40,246 bases of DNA from an uncultured Spirochaetaceae bacterium (GCA_944389275.1 CALXLT010000017.1:1-40246); one strand, 5' to 3'. Counted from the stretch's first letter, positions 7,860 through 15,447 are shown. The notes: generated from the letters alone by a model not told the origin. Numbers and translations are program-made.

Positions 7860-8789
7860 TCACTCATATGAATTGACTATCGAATCGACATACAGGAAGA
7901 CACGGCGATTGGTATCTGTCTCAATGAATACGACTGGGTTAAGTATCCAATCGATCCTTGGATACCTTTGGACGACAGTTCCCTTTATTCCCCGCAGGTC
8001 CCACTTCCTGTCCACTGACTCCAGGCTTACATACTCCTGCTTGGCCAGATCGATAGTAAGCGCGAAGTAATGCCAGTTGATCTTATCAGGCGTTTCGTTG
8101 TAGCAGAGCTTCTGCGTGCTGTCTGGGATATCATAGAAGCCATTGGACGTGCCATCAGGCTTTCTCGTCCCAAGCCATGTCGCATCCACGCCACGCACAA
8201 GCGTGACCTTCTCGTCAGGAGAATCGCCAGGAGCGCTGCTTCCTTCGAAGCCCCAAGGCTCGGTGCTCGATTCATCGGCCTTGAATAGCTGCCAATGCTG
8301 CTTCATGACGCCGTTGGCGCTATTGAGGTACCTTGCTCCGAAATGCGTGCGGCTAGAAGCATTCGCAGTATCCCAGAAGAATCCAAATGCCCTTATCGCA
8401 TTCTCGCCTATCCCTGGTATGCTCTGCTCAGCCGTGAACGTATACCACATCTCGCATTTCAAGAGCCCTTCGGTGCGATGCGTCAGACGCTTTATCGCCA
8501 TGCCGAGGCTGCCAGCGACAGGCCGTTTTTCAGCCGGTGCGGCGATTGGCTTCGAAGCGACCTTCATCGAATAAGTCCCATGCAGCGATCCGTGTGTTCC
8601 GGCATAGGGGAATGTCGCGCTCGAAAGCATCGGAGGTCCCCAGGCGGTCCAGCCCTTGAATGAATCATAGTAATCGAACTTATCCTGCCTGAAATTAGGC
8701 ATCAGCGTGATCCACCCGTTATAACCGCTGTCAAAATCATCAGCGAAGATCACATGCTTCAATGGGGAATAATCATTAAGATCCATCAT
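7860..8789 (-). CDS. Conserved unknown protein, possibly DUF6772 family (concanavalin-like fold suspected)
   Basis: A 309-residue protein without signal peptide. It opens MMDLNDYSPL, then VIFADDFDSGYNGW and TAWGPPMLSSATFPYAGTHG, followed by GTYSMKVASKP. The 'F.DDFD.G..GW..L' opening and the GPPMLSSATF phrase match what I remember of DUF6772 proteins, which sit in sugar-uptake operons; this is recall and was not checked. The beta-rich, Trp/Tyr-rich sequence suggests a jelly-roll carbohydrate-binding fold. No catalytic motif is evident. The start is ATG 8789 because AGGAGG lies seven bases upstream; the longer frame to 8825 overlaps the flavoprotein gene. It would be cytoplasmic as written, which is odd for a polysaccharide binder and suggests an intracellular enzyme or small-sugar binder. 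Confidence 0.75.
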   Translation of the reverse strand: MMDLNDYSPLKHVIFADDFDSGYNGWITLMPNFRQDKFDYYDSFKGWTAWGPPMLSSATFPYAGTHGSLHGTYSMKVASKPIAAPAEKRPVAGSLGMAIKRLTHRTEGLLKCEMWYTFTAEQSIPGIGENAIRAFGFFWDTANASSRTHFGARYLNSANGVMKQHWQLFKADESSTEPWGFEGSSAPGDSPDEKVTLVRGVDATWLGTRKPDGTSNGFYDIPDSTQKLCYNETPDKINWHYFALTIDLAKQEYVSLESVDRKWDLRGIKGTVVQRYPRIDWILNPVVFIETDTNRRVFLYVDSIVNSYE

Positions 8790-8805
8790 AAGCAAACCTC
8801 CTGGC

Positions 8806-10110
8806 TTATTCACTGAAAAGATCAACGCCCTTCTCCATCAGCCTCTGCTGAAGGAGGGAGACATCAAGATCACGGGGAAGCGCATCTTGCTTTGCGCAAA
8901 TCGCGGCGGCCACGCCTGCAGCCTCGCCCATGGCCATGCATATCGACATGACCCTATAGGAAGCATGGGCATCATGTGTTCCGGATATGCAGCGTCCTGC
9001 CGTAAGGAGCCCATCGATGCCAAGCGGGACAAAGCACCTGTACGGGATATCATAAGGCGTGCAGTACTGTATCGTCGCCTCAGCCTGCCCAGCCCCCTCT
9101 GGATTATGTATATCAACAATGAACTCAGCCTTATGCACGGCAACATCCGGAAACCTTGCGCCATCCACGACATCCTCGCGAGTCAGGATATATTCACCGC
9201 GGACCCTGCGGGATTCCCTTACTCCAAGCGTCGCTCCGCTTGATATGACACGGCAATCCTCATAGCCCGGAAGATGGCTCCTCAAGAAATCGGTTATGAT
9301 GCCTATCTGCCTGCGCAGTGCCGCCTCTGCCCTGAAAAGCGAGGCTGTATCGGTACCATCAATCCTGTTCAGCTGTGTTGTATTAACCTGACGCTGTCCC
9401 GGAGTGACGGTCCTATGAAGGCGCACGGCCGCAAGCTCGGGCGGAAGCTCTCCATTCTCTGCGCATCTCCTGCAGTATTCCAGGAATGGCTCGTCGCCGA
9501 GCTTGACATCATCGACATCGCCTATGCATACGACAGCCCTGGCCTCATCCACATTGCCGATGGTGAATTCAAGGCTCACAGGCTGGCATAGCCCATCGGA
9601 TCGCCCCTTCATCGTCTCGGCCCCGGCAAGGAAGGAGATATCGCCATCTCCTGTCGAATCGATAACGACCTTCCCATAGATGGCCTTAAGCCCATCATTG
9701 CCGGAAATCAGCAGTCCTTTTACGCGGTTGCCTTCCTTGATGACATCGACCGCAGGCGACTGCATAAGCACCGTAAGGTTATCAATATCAACGAAATCAG
9801 CGATCACACGCTTGGCTTTCTCAAAATCATGGGCAACGCCTACCCATCCCAGCATATCATTCTCAGGAACTCCGAGAAGCGCCATAAGCTCATCCCGCAT
9901 CGTCCCCTTCGACACCATGCCGAGAATCGGACCGACAAAGCCAACCGTAAGATTGCCGCCAAGAACACCATATCTTTCAACGAGGCATACCCGTGCCCCC
10001 TGCCTGGCTGCCGCGACAGCTGCGCATATACCAGCAGCGCCTGCACCTGCGACTATGACATCATATTCACCGTATACCGGTATAGTCTTCCTATATTCCA
10101 ATGAATCCAT
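8806..10110 (-). CDS. FAD-dependent oxidoreductase (FAD_oxidored type), first operon copy
   Basis: A 434-residue flavoenzyme. YDVIVAGAGAAGICAAVAA (about residues 16-34) is the FAD-binding Rossmann loop and VERYGVLGGNLT follows, as in PF12831 proteins. Near the C-terminus LLTAGRCISGTHDAHAS and MGEAAGVAAAIC complete the FAD site. The catalysed reaction is unknown. It lies directly after the solute-binding protein gene and before the DUF6772-like gene. The start is taken as ATG 10110, with AGGA seven bases before it; a GTG two codons earlier is the alternative. It shares its domain plan and length with the flavoprotein at 2302-3615. Two such flavoproteins in one operon suggest two steps or two subunits. 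Confidence 0.86.
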   Translation of the reverse strand: MDSLEYRKTIPVYGEYDVIVAGAGAAGICAAVAAARQGARVCLVERYGVLGGNLTVGFVGPILGMVSKGTMRDELMALLGVPENDMLGWVGVAHDFEKAKRVIADFVDIDNLTVLMQSPAVDVIKEGNRVKGLLISGNDGLKAIYGKVVIDSTGDGDISFLAGAETMKGRSDGLCQPVSLEFTIGNVDEARAVVCIGDVDDVKLGDEPFLEYCRRCAENGELPPELAAVRLHRTVTPGQRQVNTTQLNRIDGTDTASLFRAEAALRRQIGIITDFLRSHLPGYEDCRVISSGATLGVRESRRVRGEYILTREDVVDGARFPDVAVHKAEFIVDIHNPEGAGQAEATIQYCTPYDIPYRCFVPLGIDGLLTAGRCISGTHDAHASYRVMSICMAMGEAAGVAAAICAKQDALPRDLDVSLLQQRLMEKGVDLFSE

Positions 10111-10187
10111 ATCCACATCCTATAAATGTGATCCAGCGGATGCCTGCAATGGAAGGAGACTCCCTCCATTGCAAGCGATCGATAAGC

Positions 10188-11720
10188 TTACTGAGCGTCT
10201 ATGTATGCCTGGAGATCGGCCCTTACATCCTCGCCGCCATTGACCTTCCAGTCCTTCATGAACGTGGATACATCATTGACAGAGCGTGAGCCAGCCATAA
10301 CCTGCAGGACAAAGTCATTGAGGCTGTTGAGAAGCGTCGTGTTGTATCTTGCATAGTTAGCGGAAGCCGGCATGTATGCAAAATCATTAGGAACGAATAT
10401 CTCAGGCCTTTCCTCATTGACATCGATCGTAGTTGCCTCGAAGGCTATCCACTGCGCCTCGGATTTCCTTATCCTTGATGGCCACTGATCCTTGAACGCG
10501 AATGCATCGGTCGCATCAAGGTAATAGTAGGAATCGCCTCTCTCGTCCGCGAAGATAGGATTGATAGGATTGATGGAGCCATCCTCGTCATACGTGAAGT
10601 GGACACCCTCGACTCCGATATTTATGAAGAGCTGATCCTGGACCTTGAGATTGATCCAGTTGATTGCGTCTGCGGCATTCTTGCTCTTCTTGAGCACTGC
10701 GGAGACCTTTCCGATTGATGTAGACTCCATGTACGTGCATGTACCATCCTCCCCTTCAAGGGCGGAGATGAATCCGAAATCATCATTCACGAGGCCCATG
10801 GATGCTTCCATGGCAGGGATGCAGTACTGCGCGAGGTTTCTATCAGCACAAGCGATAATCGCCCTTCCGGAAGCGAACTTCTCCTGTACGGATGACGTGG
10901 TATTCGCTGCCCAGTCTGGATCGAAGAGCCCTTCGAAAGCGCACTTTGCAAGGAAGCTGATAAGCTCATCGAAGTTCTCGTGCTCGCTCATGTAGTAGAC
11001 CTTGCCATCCTCGTCGACCATCCAGTCGCTGTAGATGCCGAACGCAGAAGCGATCACCATCGGGAATGAGAGGCTATTGCATCCGTTGGATGAGTTCACG
11101 TATGGGCCTGCGAGGATTATGTACTCATCCCCATAGAAATCCTTGAGCGTCACGAGCATATCATAGAAGCCATCAAGGGTCTCCGGGATCTCATTGATGC
11201 CAGCTGCACGCAGCAGATCCATCCTCGCGACCATGAAGTTGGAGACCTCAGTGTCATACGGATACATATAAGGAACACCATAGATCACGCCATTTTCATC
11301 GGAGAGAGCTGCCCATGTCTCCTCGCTGTTTCCCTTGAGGATATCCTGGCCATACTGATCCAGGAGATCATTAAGAGGCATCAACGCGCCATTCGAGACA
11401 AGGGTCCTCCACTGGTCAACATCAAGGTTCACGATATCATAGTCGGTTCCCGATGCGACTTCCATGAGAAGCTTCTCATCAGCGTTCTCCGCAGGAAGGG
11501 CAAAGTATTCGACTTTATATCCGGTGGACTCCTCCATTATGGGAACCATATAGCTTGTATTCACATCGAATCCGATATTATAGCCAAGCCTCTTAAGCGT
11601 TACGTTTCCCGGGCCTTTGAGCGTCATCGTTCCGGAATTATCAGCACTCTCGCTCTTACCTCCTGCGAAAAGCGAAAGAGCACAGACCAGGACCAGAAGC
11701 GTCAACAAGAATCTTTTCAT
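10188..11720 (-). CDS. Extracellular solute-binding protein of a CUT1 (LplA/LipO-like) sugar ABC transporter
   Basis: A 510-residue family-1 solute-binding protein, the length usual for partners of LplB/YtcP-type permeases. The signal peptide MKRFLLTLLVLVCALSLFA is followed by GGKSES, a junction common in spirochaete binding proteins. There is no Cys at the cleavage point, so it should be released to the periplasm rather than lipidated. Mature motifs include YMVPIMEESTGYKVEYFALP and YGVPYMYPYD. AAGGAG precedes the ATG. It captures the operon's sugar and passes it to the two permeases encoded just upstream. The 49 and 71 bases on either side are the widest gaps in the operon and may allow extra expression or mRNA processing. 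Confidence 0.92.
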   Translation of the reverse strand: MKRFLLTLLVLVCALSLFAGGKSESADNSGTMTLKGPGNVTLKRLGYNIGFDVNTSYMVPIMEESTGYKVEYFALPAENADEKLLMEVASGTDYDIVNLDVDQWRTLVSNGALMPLNDLLDQYGQDILKGNSEETWAALSDENGVIYGVPYMYPYDTEVSNFMVARMDLLRAAGINEIPETLDGFYDMLVTLKDFYGDEYIILAGPYVNSSNGCNSLSFPMVIASAFGIYSDWMVDEDGKVYYMSEHENFDELISFLAKCAFEGLFDPDWAANTTSSVQEKFASGRAIIACADRNLAQYCIPAMEASMGLVNDDFGFISALEGEDGTCTYMESTSIGKVSAVLKKSKNAADAINWINLKVQDQLFINIGVEGVHFTYDEDGSINPINPIFADERGDSYYYLDATDAFAFKDQWPSRIRKSEAQWIAFEATTIDVNEERPEIFVPNDFAYMPASANYARYNTTLLNSLNDFVLQVMAGSRSVNDVSTFMKDWKVNGGEDVRADLQAYIDAQ

Positions 11721-11769
11721 CTTTTTCTCCTTTTGTCTTTATATCCAGATGCTAGAAGCATCATCCTGA

Positions 11770-12690
11770 TCAACCTTTCACTGAGCCAAGCGTTATCCCC
11801 TTGATCAGATATCTCTGCACGAATGGATAAACCGCGATTATAGGTATGATCGACAGCGTAACCGCAGCGGCGACCATGCCATCCGTGGTTATGTTGACCA
11901 TGCTGTTACCGAGGTTTGTCCCCAACGATCCGCTATACAGGCTTTCAAGGAATGCCTGACCATTATTTATTATGTCGTATAGATATACCTGCAATGTCCT
12001 CATTGAGCTCGAGTTCGTATACATCATCGCATGGAAGTAATTGTTCCAGTAATTCACAGCATAGAGCAGAGACACTGTGGCGATCACGGGCTTCGACATC
12101 GGTATGACTATGCGGACCAGTGTCTGAACATCGCTTGCGCCATCGATCTGAGCGGCTTCCTCAATGCTTTCCGGCAGGCCCTCGAAATAGCTCTTCATGA
12201 CGAACATATTGAACTGCACGATGGCGAATGGGAGGATGATTGCCCAGTAGGTATCAAGTATGCCAAGGGTATTCACGACCATGTACGCCGGCACGATGCC
12301 TCCGAAGAAGACCATGCTTATGACATAGAGCATGACAAAGAGCTTGCGGCCCGGCATCTTCGGCTTTGACAGAGGATATGCCGTGGTGATGGTCGTGAAC
12401 ATGCTTATGGCGGTCCCCAGAACCGTAACGATCAGCGTGTTCTTGAGGCAGTTGAAGAACTCCGTCTTCTCAAGGATATACTCCATCGTCTCGAACTGGA
12501 TGGCCTTTGGCGTGAAATAGATCTGGCCGGTAGCCACGAGATTCCCGCCGCTTATCGACTTCGAGAAGACATGAAGGCAAGGGAATATGCAGATGAGCGC
12601 CAGCGCCGTCATGATGATATACGCAGCGATGGTGAATGCCCTCTCTGATGTGGATTTCAGCTTGAGCTTCCTGATTCTTGATCCAGTCAT
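11770..12690 (-). CDS. Carbohydrate ABC transporter permease (YtcP/MalG-like, CUT1)
   Basis: A 306-residue inner-membrane protein with about six hydrophobic helices. EEAAQIDGASDVQTLVRIVIPMSKP, split here as EEAAQIDGASD and VIPMSKP, is the EAA loop that contacts the ATPase. It ends YLIKGITLGSVKG, a very characteristic terminus of YtcP-type permeases. The start is ATG 12690, with AAGGAGG six bases upstream; a TTG at 12696 is less likely. It is paired with the LplB-like permease gene 16 bases upstream. No ATPase gene is in the operon, so the transporter probably shares an MsmK/UgpC-like ATPase encoded elsewhere. Confidence 0.93.
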   Translation of the reverse strand: MTGSRIRKLKLKSTSERAFTIAAYIIMTALALICIFPCLHVFSKSISGGNLVATGQIYFTPKAIQFETMEYILEKTEFFNCLKNTLIVTVLGTAISMFTTITTAYPLSKPKMPGRKLFVMLYVISMVFFGGIVPAYMVVNTLGILDTYWAIILPFAIVQFNMFVMKSYFEGLPESIEEAAQIDGASDVQTLVRIVIPMSKPVIATVSLLYAVNYWNNYFHAMMYTNSSSMRTLQVYLYDIINNGQAFLESLYSGSLGTNLGNSMVNITTDGMVAAAVTLSIIPIIAVYPFVQRYLIKGITLGSVKG

Positions 12691-12706
12691 AGACAACCTC
12701 CTTGAA

Positions 12707-13687
12707 TCACCAGATGCTTCTTCCGAGAAGCTTCTTGCTGACGGTATTCGCGCTTACGACGAGGATGAACGCCACAACGGAATTGAATAACCCAAGAGCT
12801 GTTGCAAGCGAGAAATTAGCCTGCCCCAACCCAATCCTGTACACATAGGTCTGGATGATGTCCGCAACATCGTAAACCGCAGGATTGTAGAATATAAGGA
12901 CCTGCTCGAAACCTGTATCAAGGATATATCCGACCTTCAGTATCAGCATGAGGACGATAGTCGGCAGAAGCCCCGGCAGCGTGATATGCCATACCTGCTG
13001 GATCTTGGATGCGCCATCTATCCTCGCAGCCTCATATAATGTCGAATCTATCGTGGTTATTGCTGCAAGATAAATGATCGTATTGTATCCGATCTCCTTC
13101 CAGCCTTCCGTGAATATCAGCACGCCCCTGAATACGCTCTGGTCCGTGAAGAACTGCACACGGGAAAGCCCTAGAGAGGAAAGGATCGTATTTACAACGC
13201 CATATGAGCCAAGGAGCGAATAGAATATACCGTATATGACAACCCACGAGAAGAAATAAGGGATATATATCGCTGTCGTGAGCGTCTTCTTATACAGATG
13301 GGAATTTATCTCATTGAGAAGGATTGCCGCGATTATGGGAATCGGGAAAAGGAACAATATCTTGAGGGAGTTGATAACAAGTGTATTGCGGAGGACAACA
13401 GGGAACTGAGAGCTCGAGAAAAGCCGCTCAAACCATTTCAAGCCAACCCAATCAGAAGCCGCGATCGAATCCATCGGATTCGCGCCCGCGAAGATGTTGT
13501 AATCCTTGAATGCCATCTCCAATCCGTACAATGGCCAGAACTTATAGATGAAGAGGAAGAAGAAGCCAGGAATAAGCATCAAGTATAGGAAAGGGTGAGC
13601 TTTGAAGTATTTGATGAAATGAACTATCTGCTGCTTCGCACTTAGCTTCCTACCCATCTTCATAGCTTCTTCCCTTTTCTTCCTCAC
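12707..13687 (-). CDS. Sugar ABC transporter permease (LplB/MalF-like, CUT1)
   Basis: A 326-residue inner-membrane permease and the first gene of the 12-gene operon. Hydrophobic segments begin at about residue 34 (FLYLMLIPGFFFLFIY). The EAA loop EAARIDGASKIQQVWH is followed by ITLPGLLPTIV, and the protein ends SKKLLGRSIW, as LplB relatives do. The start is GTG 13687 because AGGAGGT lies six bases upstream; an ATG eight codons further in is the alternative. The ribosome site is only two bases from the LacI-type operator, so a bound repressor would sit across the 5' untranslated region. Confidence 0.93.
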   Translation of the reverse strand: MRKKREEAMKMGRKLSAKQQIVHFIKYFKAHPFLYLMLIPGFFFLFIYKFWPLYGLEMAFKDYNIFAGANPMDSIAASDWVGLKWFERLFSSSQFPVVLRNTLVINSLKILFLFPIPIIAAILLNEINSHLYKKTLTTAIYIPYFFSWVVIYGIFYSLLGSYGVVNTILSSLGLSRVQFFTDQSVFRGVLIFTEGWKEIGYNTIIYLAAITTIDSTLYEAARIDGASKIQQVWHITLPGLLPTIVLMLILKVGYILDTGFEQVLIFYNPAVYDVADIIQTYVYRIGLGQANFSLATALGLFNSVVAFILVVSANTVSKKLLGRSIW

Positions 13688-13702
13688 TGTATTACCTCCT
13701 TT

Positions 13703-13718
13703 GGTTAAACGTTTAACC
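13703..13718. promoter_or_regulatory. LacI-family operator
   Basis: GGTTAAACGTTTAACC is a perfect 16-base palindrome with the central CG that LacI-type repressors prefer. It lies between the -10 region and the ribosome site of the first permease gene, at roughly +8 to +23 of the predicted transcript. This is a road-block position. The operon's own LacI-type regulator is the obvious candidate ligand (inference). I did not see a second copy in the window. Confidence 0.85.
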
Positions 13719-13731
13719 GTCCTCTATAGAA

Positions 13732-13760
13732 ATGGTTGCATGGTTTTACTGTGCTGTCAA
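13732..13760 (-). promoter_or_regulatory. Promoter of the 12-gene sugar operon
   Basis: A perfect TTGACA (13755-13760) is followed after 17 bases by AACCAT (13732-13737), which is preceded by TGC in the extended -10 position. The -10 itself matches poorly (three of six). TATAGA lies closer to the operator but is 26 bases from TTGACA. The placement just upstream of the operator supports a promoter here even though the exact -10 is uncertain. Confidence 0.55.
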
Positions 13761-13761
13761 C

Positions 13762-13793
13762 AAAAAAAAGCAAGCAGGTAGATTCATGCATGC
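13762..13793 (-). terminator. Terminator after the RNase H-like gene
   Basis: The minus strand carries GCATGCA, a 10-base loop and TGCTTGC (two 3-bp blocks around one T-T mismatch), then eight consecutive T residues. The stem is weak but the T tract is strong. It directly abuts the TTGACA of the sugar operon, insulating it from RNase H read-through. Confidence 0.6.
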
Positions 13794-13836
13794 ACTAAAA
13801 GCCAATCCGGGAATTTATCTCTTTGCATGATAATCA

Positions 13837-14634
13837 TTAAACTATTCGATGCAGGATTCTCCTAAGTCTCTGGTCGCAAAGGCAATTGAACTTATTGCCG
13901 CTATGTCCCTTGACCCATTTCCAATATACAGGGCAGCGGAAAGACCTTGCGGCCTCACGTAGCTCACGGAACAGGAAGAACCTGGAATCAGAAGGCTTTA
14001 TGCGGATACGTCCGGACATGCATCGCACGAGATCAAGATAGTCAGTGCATACGAGTATGTATTCCGGACGGCTCCCGGCAATCCTCCGAAGCGCCATGAT
14101 GACAGCCTTTATCTCCATCTCCACGTTGGAAGTCTGGCTCTCCATCCTTGCCCCGCATATAAGCTCACGTCCGCATGATGTGATTATATATGCCCAGCCT
14201 CCCCTGCCGGAATCAAGGCATGCTCCATCCGTATATATCGTAAGCTTGAGGCCATCCACCGCAGAATGCACTGCAGATTGGATGTATTCATTACGGATCT
14301 TGCGCACATCACCGGAAAGAAGCGCATCTCTCCATTCCTTCCGGGCATCAGGCAGAGGAAAGTATATCTTACGCTGAGAACAAGCCGTACGCAGTACAAG
14401 GTATGCTATCCTCCTGAATTCCAGCCAGCACTTATCAACATCCGCAAATCCTATGGTTGCTTTCCCTGTCTCCTTCCCTTGCCTGTATTCGGTTATCCGA
14501 ATCTGTGTCCTTGACCAATGGAGGGAGCGAAGCCTTCCGTCAGAGTGCCTTGTCACTATCGTTCTATCAGCTATGCGGATCTTGGAAAGCTGGCTGTATG
14601 CCTGGATGATCCTTATGAATGATTCCTTCTCCAT
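13837..14634 (-). CDS. RNase HI-like protein with an N-terminal extension
   Basis: A 265-residue protein whose C-terminal half is an RNase HI domain, which cuts RNA in RNA-DNA hybrids. YTDGACL (Asp136), EMEIKAVIMAL (Glu174), CTDYLDLV (Asp198) and WVKGHSGNKFNCLCD (His244, Asp254) line up with the E. coli residues D10, E48, D70, H124 and D134, so the active site looks intact. The first 130 residues are an extension without a recognised motif; it is not the short hybrid-binding domain of eukaryotic-type RNase H1 as far as I can see. The start is ATG 14634. There is no Shine-Dalgarno sequence, and TATACT ends seven bases before the ATG, suggesting a leaderless mRNA. Confidence 0.85.
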   Translation of the reverse strand: MEKESFIRIIQAYSQLSKIRIADRTIVTRHSDGRLRSLHWSRTQIRITEYRQGKETGKATIGFADVDKCWLEFRRIAYLVLRTACSQRKIYFPLPDARKEWRDALLSGDVRKIRNEYIQSAVHSAVDGLKLTIYTDGACLDSGRGGWAYIITSCGRELICGARMESQTSNVEMEIKAVIMALRRIAGSRPEYILVCTDYLDLVRCMSGRIRIKPSDSRFFLFRELREAARSFRCPVYWKWVKGHSGNKFNCLCDQRLRRILHRIV

Positions 14635-14641
14635 CAAAGGG

Positions 14642-14647
14642 AGTATA
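14642..14647 (-). promoter_or_regulatory. Candidate -10 of a leaderless promoter (RNase H-like gene)
   Basis: TATACT on the minus strand ends seven bases before the ATG at 14634, so transcription would start at or beside the start codon. No convincing -35 was found 16-18 bases upstream. Confidence 0.45.
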
Positions 14648-14684
14648 GGCGTATCTTCATGCGTGGAATGAGGAGAAAGATAAA

Positions 14685-14703
14685 CCCTCTCGCTAAGAGA
14701 GGG
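14685..14703 (-). terminator. Terminator of tRNA-Val
   Basis: The minus strand has CCCTCTC, loop TTAGC and GAGAGGG, a perfect 7-bp stem followed by TTTATCTTT. It starts four bases after the 3' end of the tRNA gene. Confidence 0.88.
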
Positions 14704-14706
14704 CTA

Positions 14707-14778
14707 TGGAGGATACAAGGATTGAACTTGTGACATCTTGCTTGTAAGGCAAGCGCTCTCCCGCTGAGCTAATCCTCC
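14707..14778 (-). tRNA. tRNA-Val (anticodon UAC)
   Basis: A 72-nt cloverleaf folded by hand. The acceptor stem is GGAGGAT with ATCCTCC, and the D arm contains AGCTCAGCGGGAGAGC. The anticodon stem CTTGC/GCAAG encloses CTTACAA with anticodon TAC, and the T arm carries GTTCAATCC. The discriminator base is A and the genome does not encode CCA, so the end must be added after transcription. The gene stands alone, with its own promoter and terminator. Confidence 0.95.
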
Positions 14779-14808
14779 GAAAAGAGCTTATTTCCAAACT
14801 CCTCAGAG

Positions 14809-14837
14809 ACTATAAAGGAAATCCATTTCTTTGTAAA
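14809..14837 (-). promoter_or_regulatory. Promoter of tRNA-Val
   Basis: TTTACA (14832-14837) and TATAGT (14809-14814), each one base from consensus, are exactly 17 bases apart on the minus strand. The start of transcription would lie about 24 bases before the mature 5' end of the tRNA. Confidence 0.8.
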
Positions 14838-14882
14838 TACCTTATGGTTTTTTCCATTATTACCCCCTGCAAGCGTCCATGG

Positions 14883-14888
14883 TATACT
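14883..14888 (+). promoter_or_regulatory. Candidate extended -10 of a leaderless promoter
   Basis: TGG-TATACT ends seven bases before the ATG at 14896. The TG in the extended -10 position would make up for the poor -35 (TTACCC, 17 bases upstream). Confidence 0.5.
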
Positions 14889-14895
14889 TTCCTCC

Positions 14896-15447
14896 ATGAT
14901 GAGAATGATAGCTATACTTGCGCTCTTTGCCGCGTCGCTGCCGCTTGCCGCGTCCTATTCCATCGCGCTTCCGGATAAAATGAATCCTGAATACCAGGTG
15001 ATAGCCGACAACGGCGATACGATCGATCTTGATGATTATGTGTGGTCAAAGCGCTGGAACGGAGTTCAGCTGAGCCAGGATAGCTATGGAAGCTATATCA
15101 TAGAGGATGGGGAATACACGGTGCTCCTGACATCCCCCTCGGCATCATGGGACGATATAGAGATGTCTGTAAGGTTCTGCTATCCGTCCCCTTCCCTTCT
15201 TGCCATCCATTCGGGGGATATCGACGCGGAGTTCCTCAAGGATGAAGGGATAGATGAGATCCTCTTCGTCTCATACAGGCCGCAAGGCAGGGAAAAAGCA
15301 AGGCTTGACGCGCTTGGATTCACGATCCATGAGGCGAGGCCAGGGGATGTGGCCAGAATAGACAATGGAATATCCCTCCCCTCTGAAAGCGAGGCGGTAT
15401 CAGTGCGTTGCCCTCACTGCGGAGGAGTCTTCACTCTTTACATCTGA
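14896..15447 (+). CDS. Exported protein of unknown function with a C-terminal CPHC motif
   Basis: A 183-residue protein. MMRMIAILALFAASLPLAASYS is a good Sec signal peptide with cleavage after LAA or LAAS. The mature part has no recognised domain; it includes DTIDLDDYVWSKRWNGVQLSQ and FVSYRPQGREKARLDALGF. It ends CPHCGGVFTLYI, half of a zinc-ribbon-like motif, with only one other Cys (in VRFCYPSP). There is no Shine-Dalgarno sequence, and a second ATG follows the first. The last 17 bases overlap the end of the convergent DUF1275 gene. I do not recognise the family. Confidence 0.75.
   Translation: MMRMIAILALFAASLPLAASYSIALPDKMNPEYQVIADNGDTIDLDDYVWSKRWNGVQLSQDSYGSYIIEDGEYTVLLTSPSASWDDIEMSVRFCYPSPSLLAIHSGDIDAEFLKDEGIDEILFVSYRPQGREKARLDALGFTIHEARPGDVARIDNGISLPSESEAVSVRCPHCGGVFTLYI

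Noticed and set aside
13703..13718. CRISPR or phage attachment repeat
   Set aside because: The palindrome occurs once, at a promoter, next to a LacI-regulated operon. No arrays, integrases or flanking duplications are present.
14707..14778. Genomic island inserted at the tRNA-Val gene
   Set aside because: No integrase gene or repeat of the tRNA 3' end was seen nearby, and the tRNA has an intact terminator.
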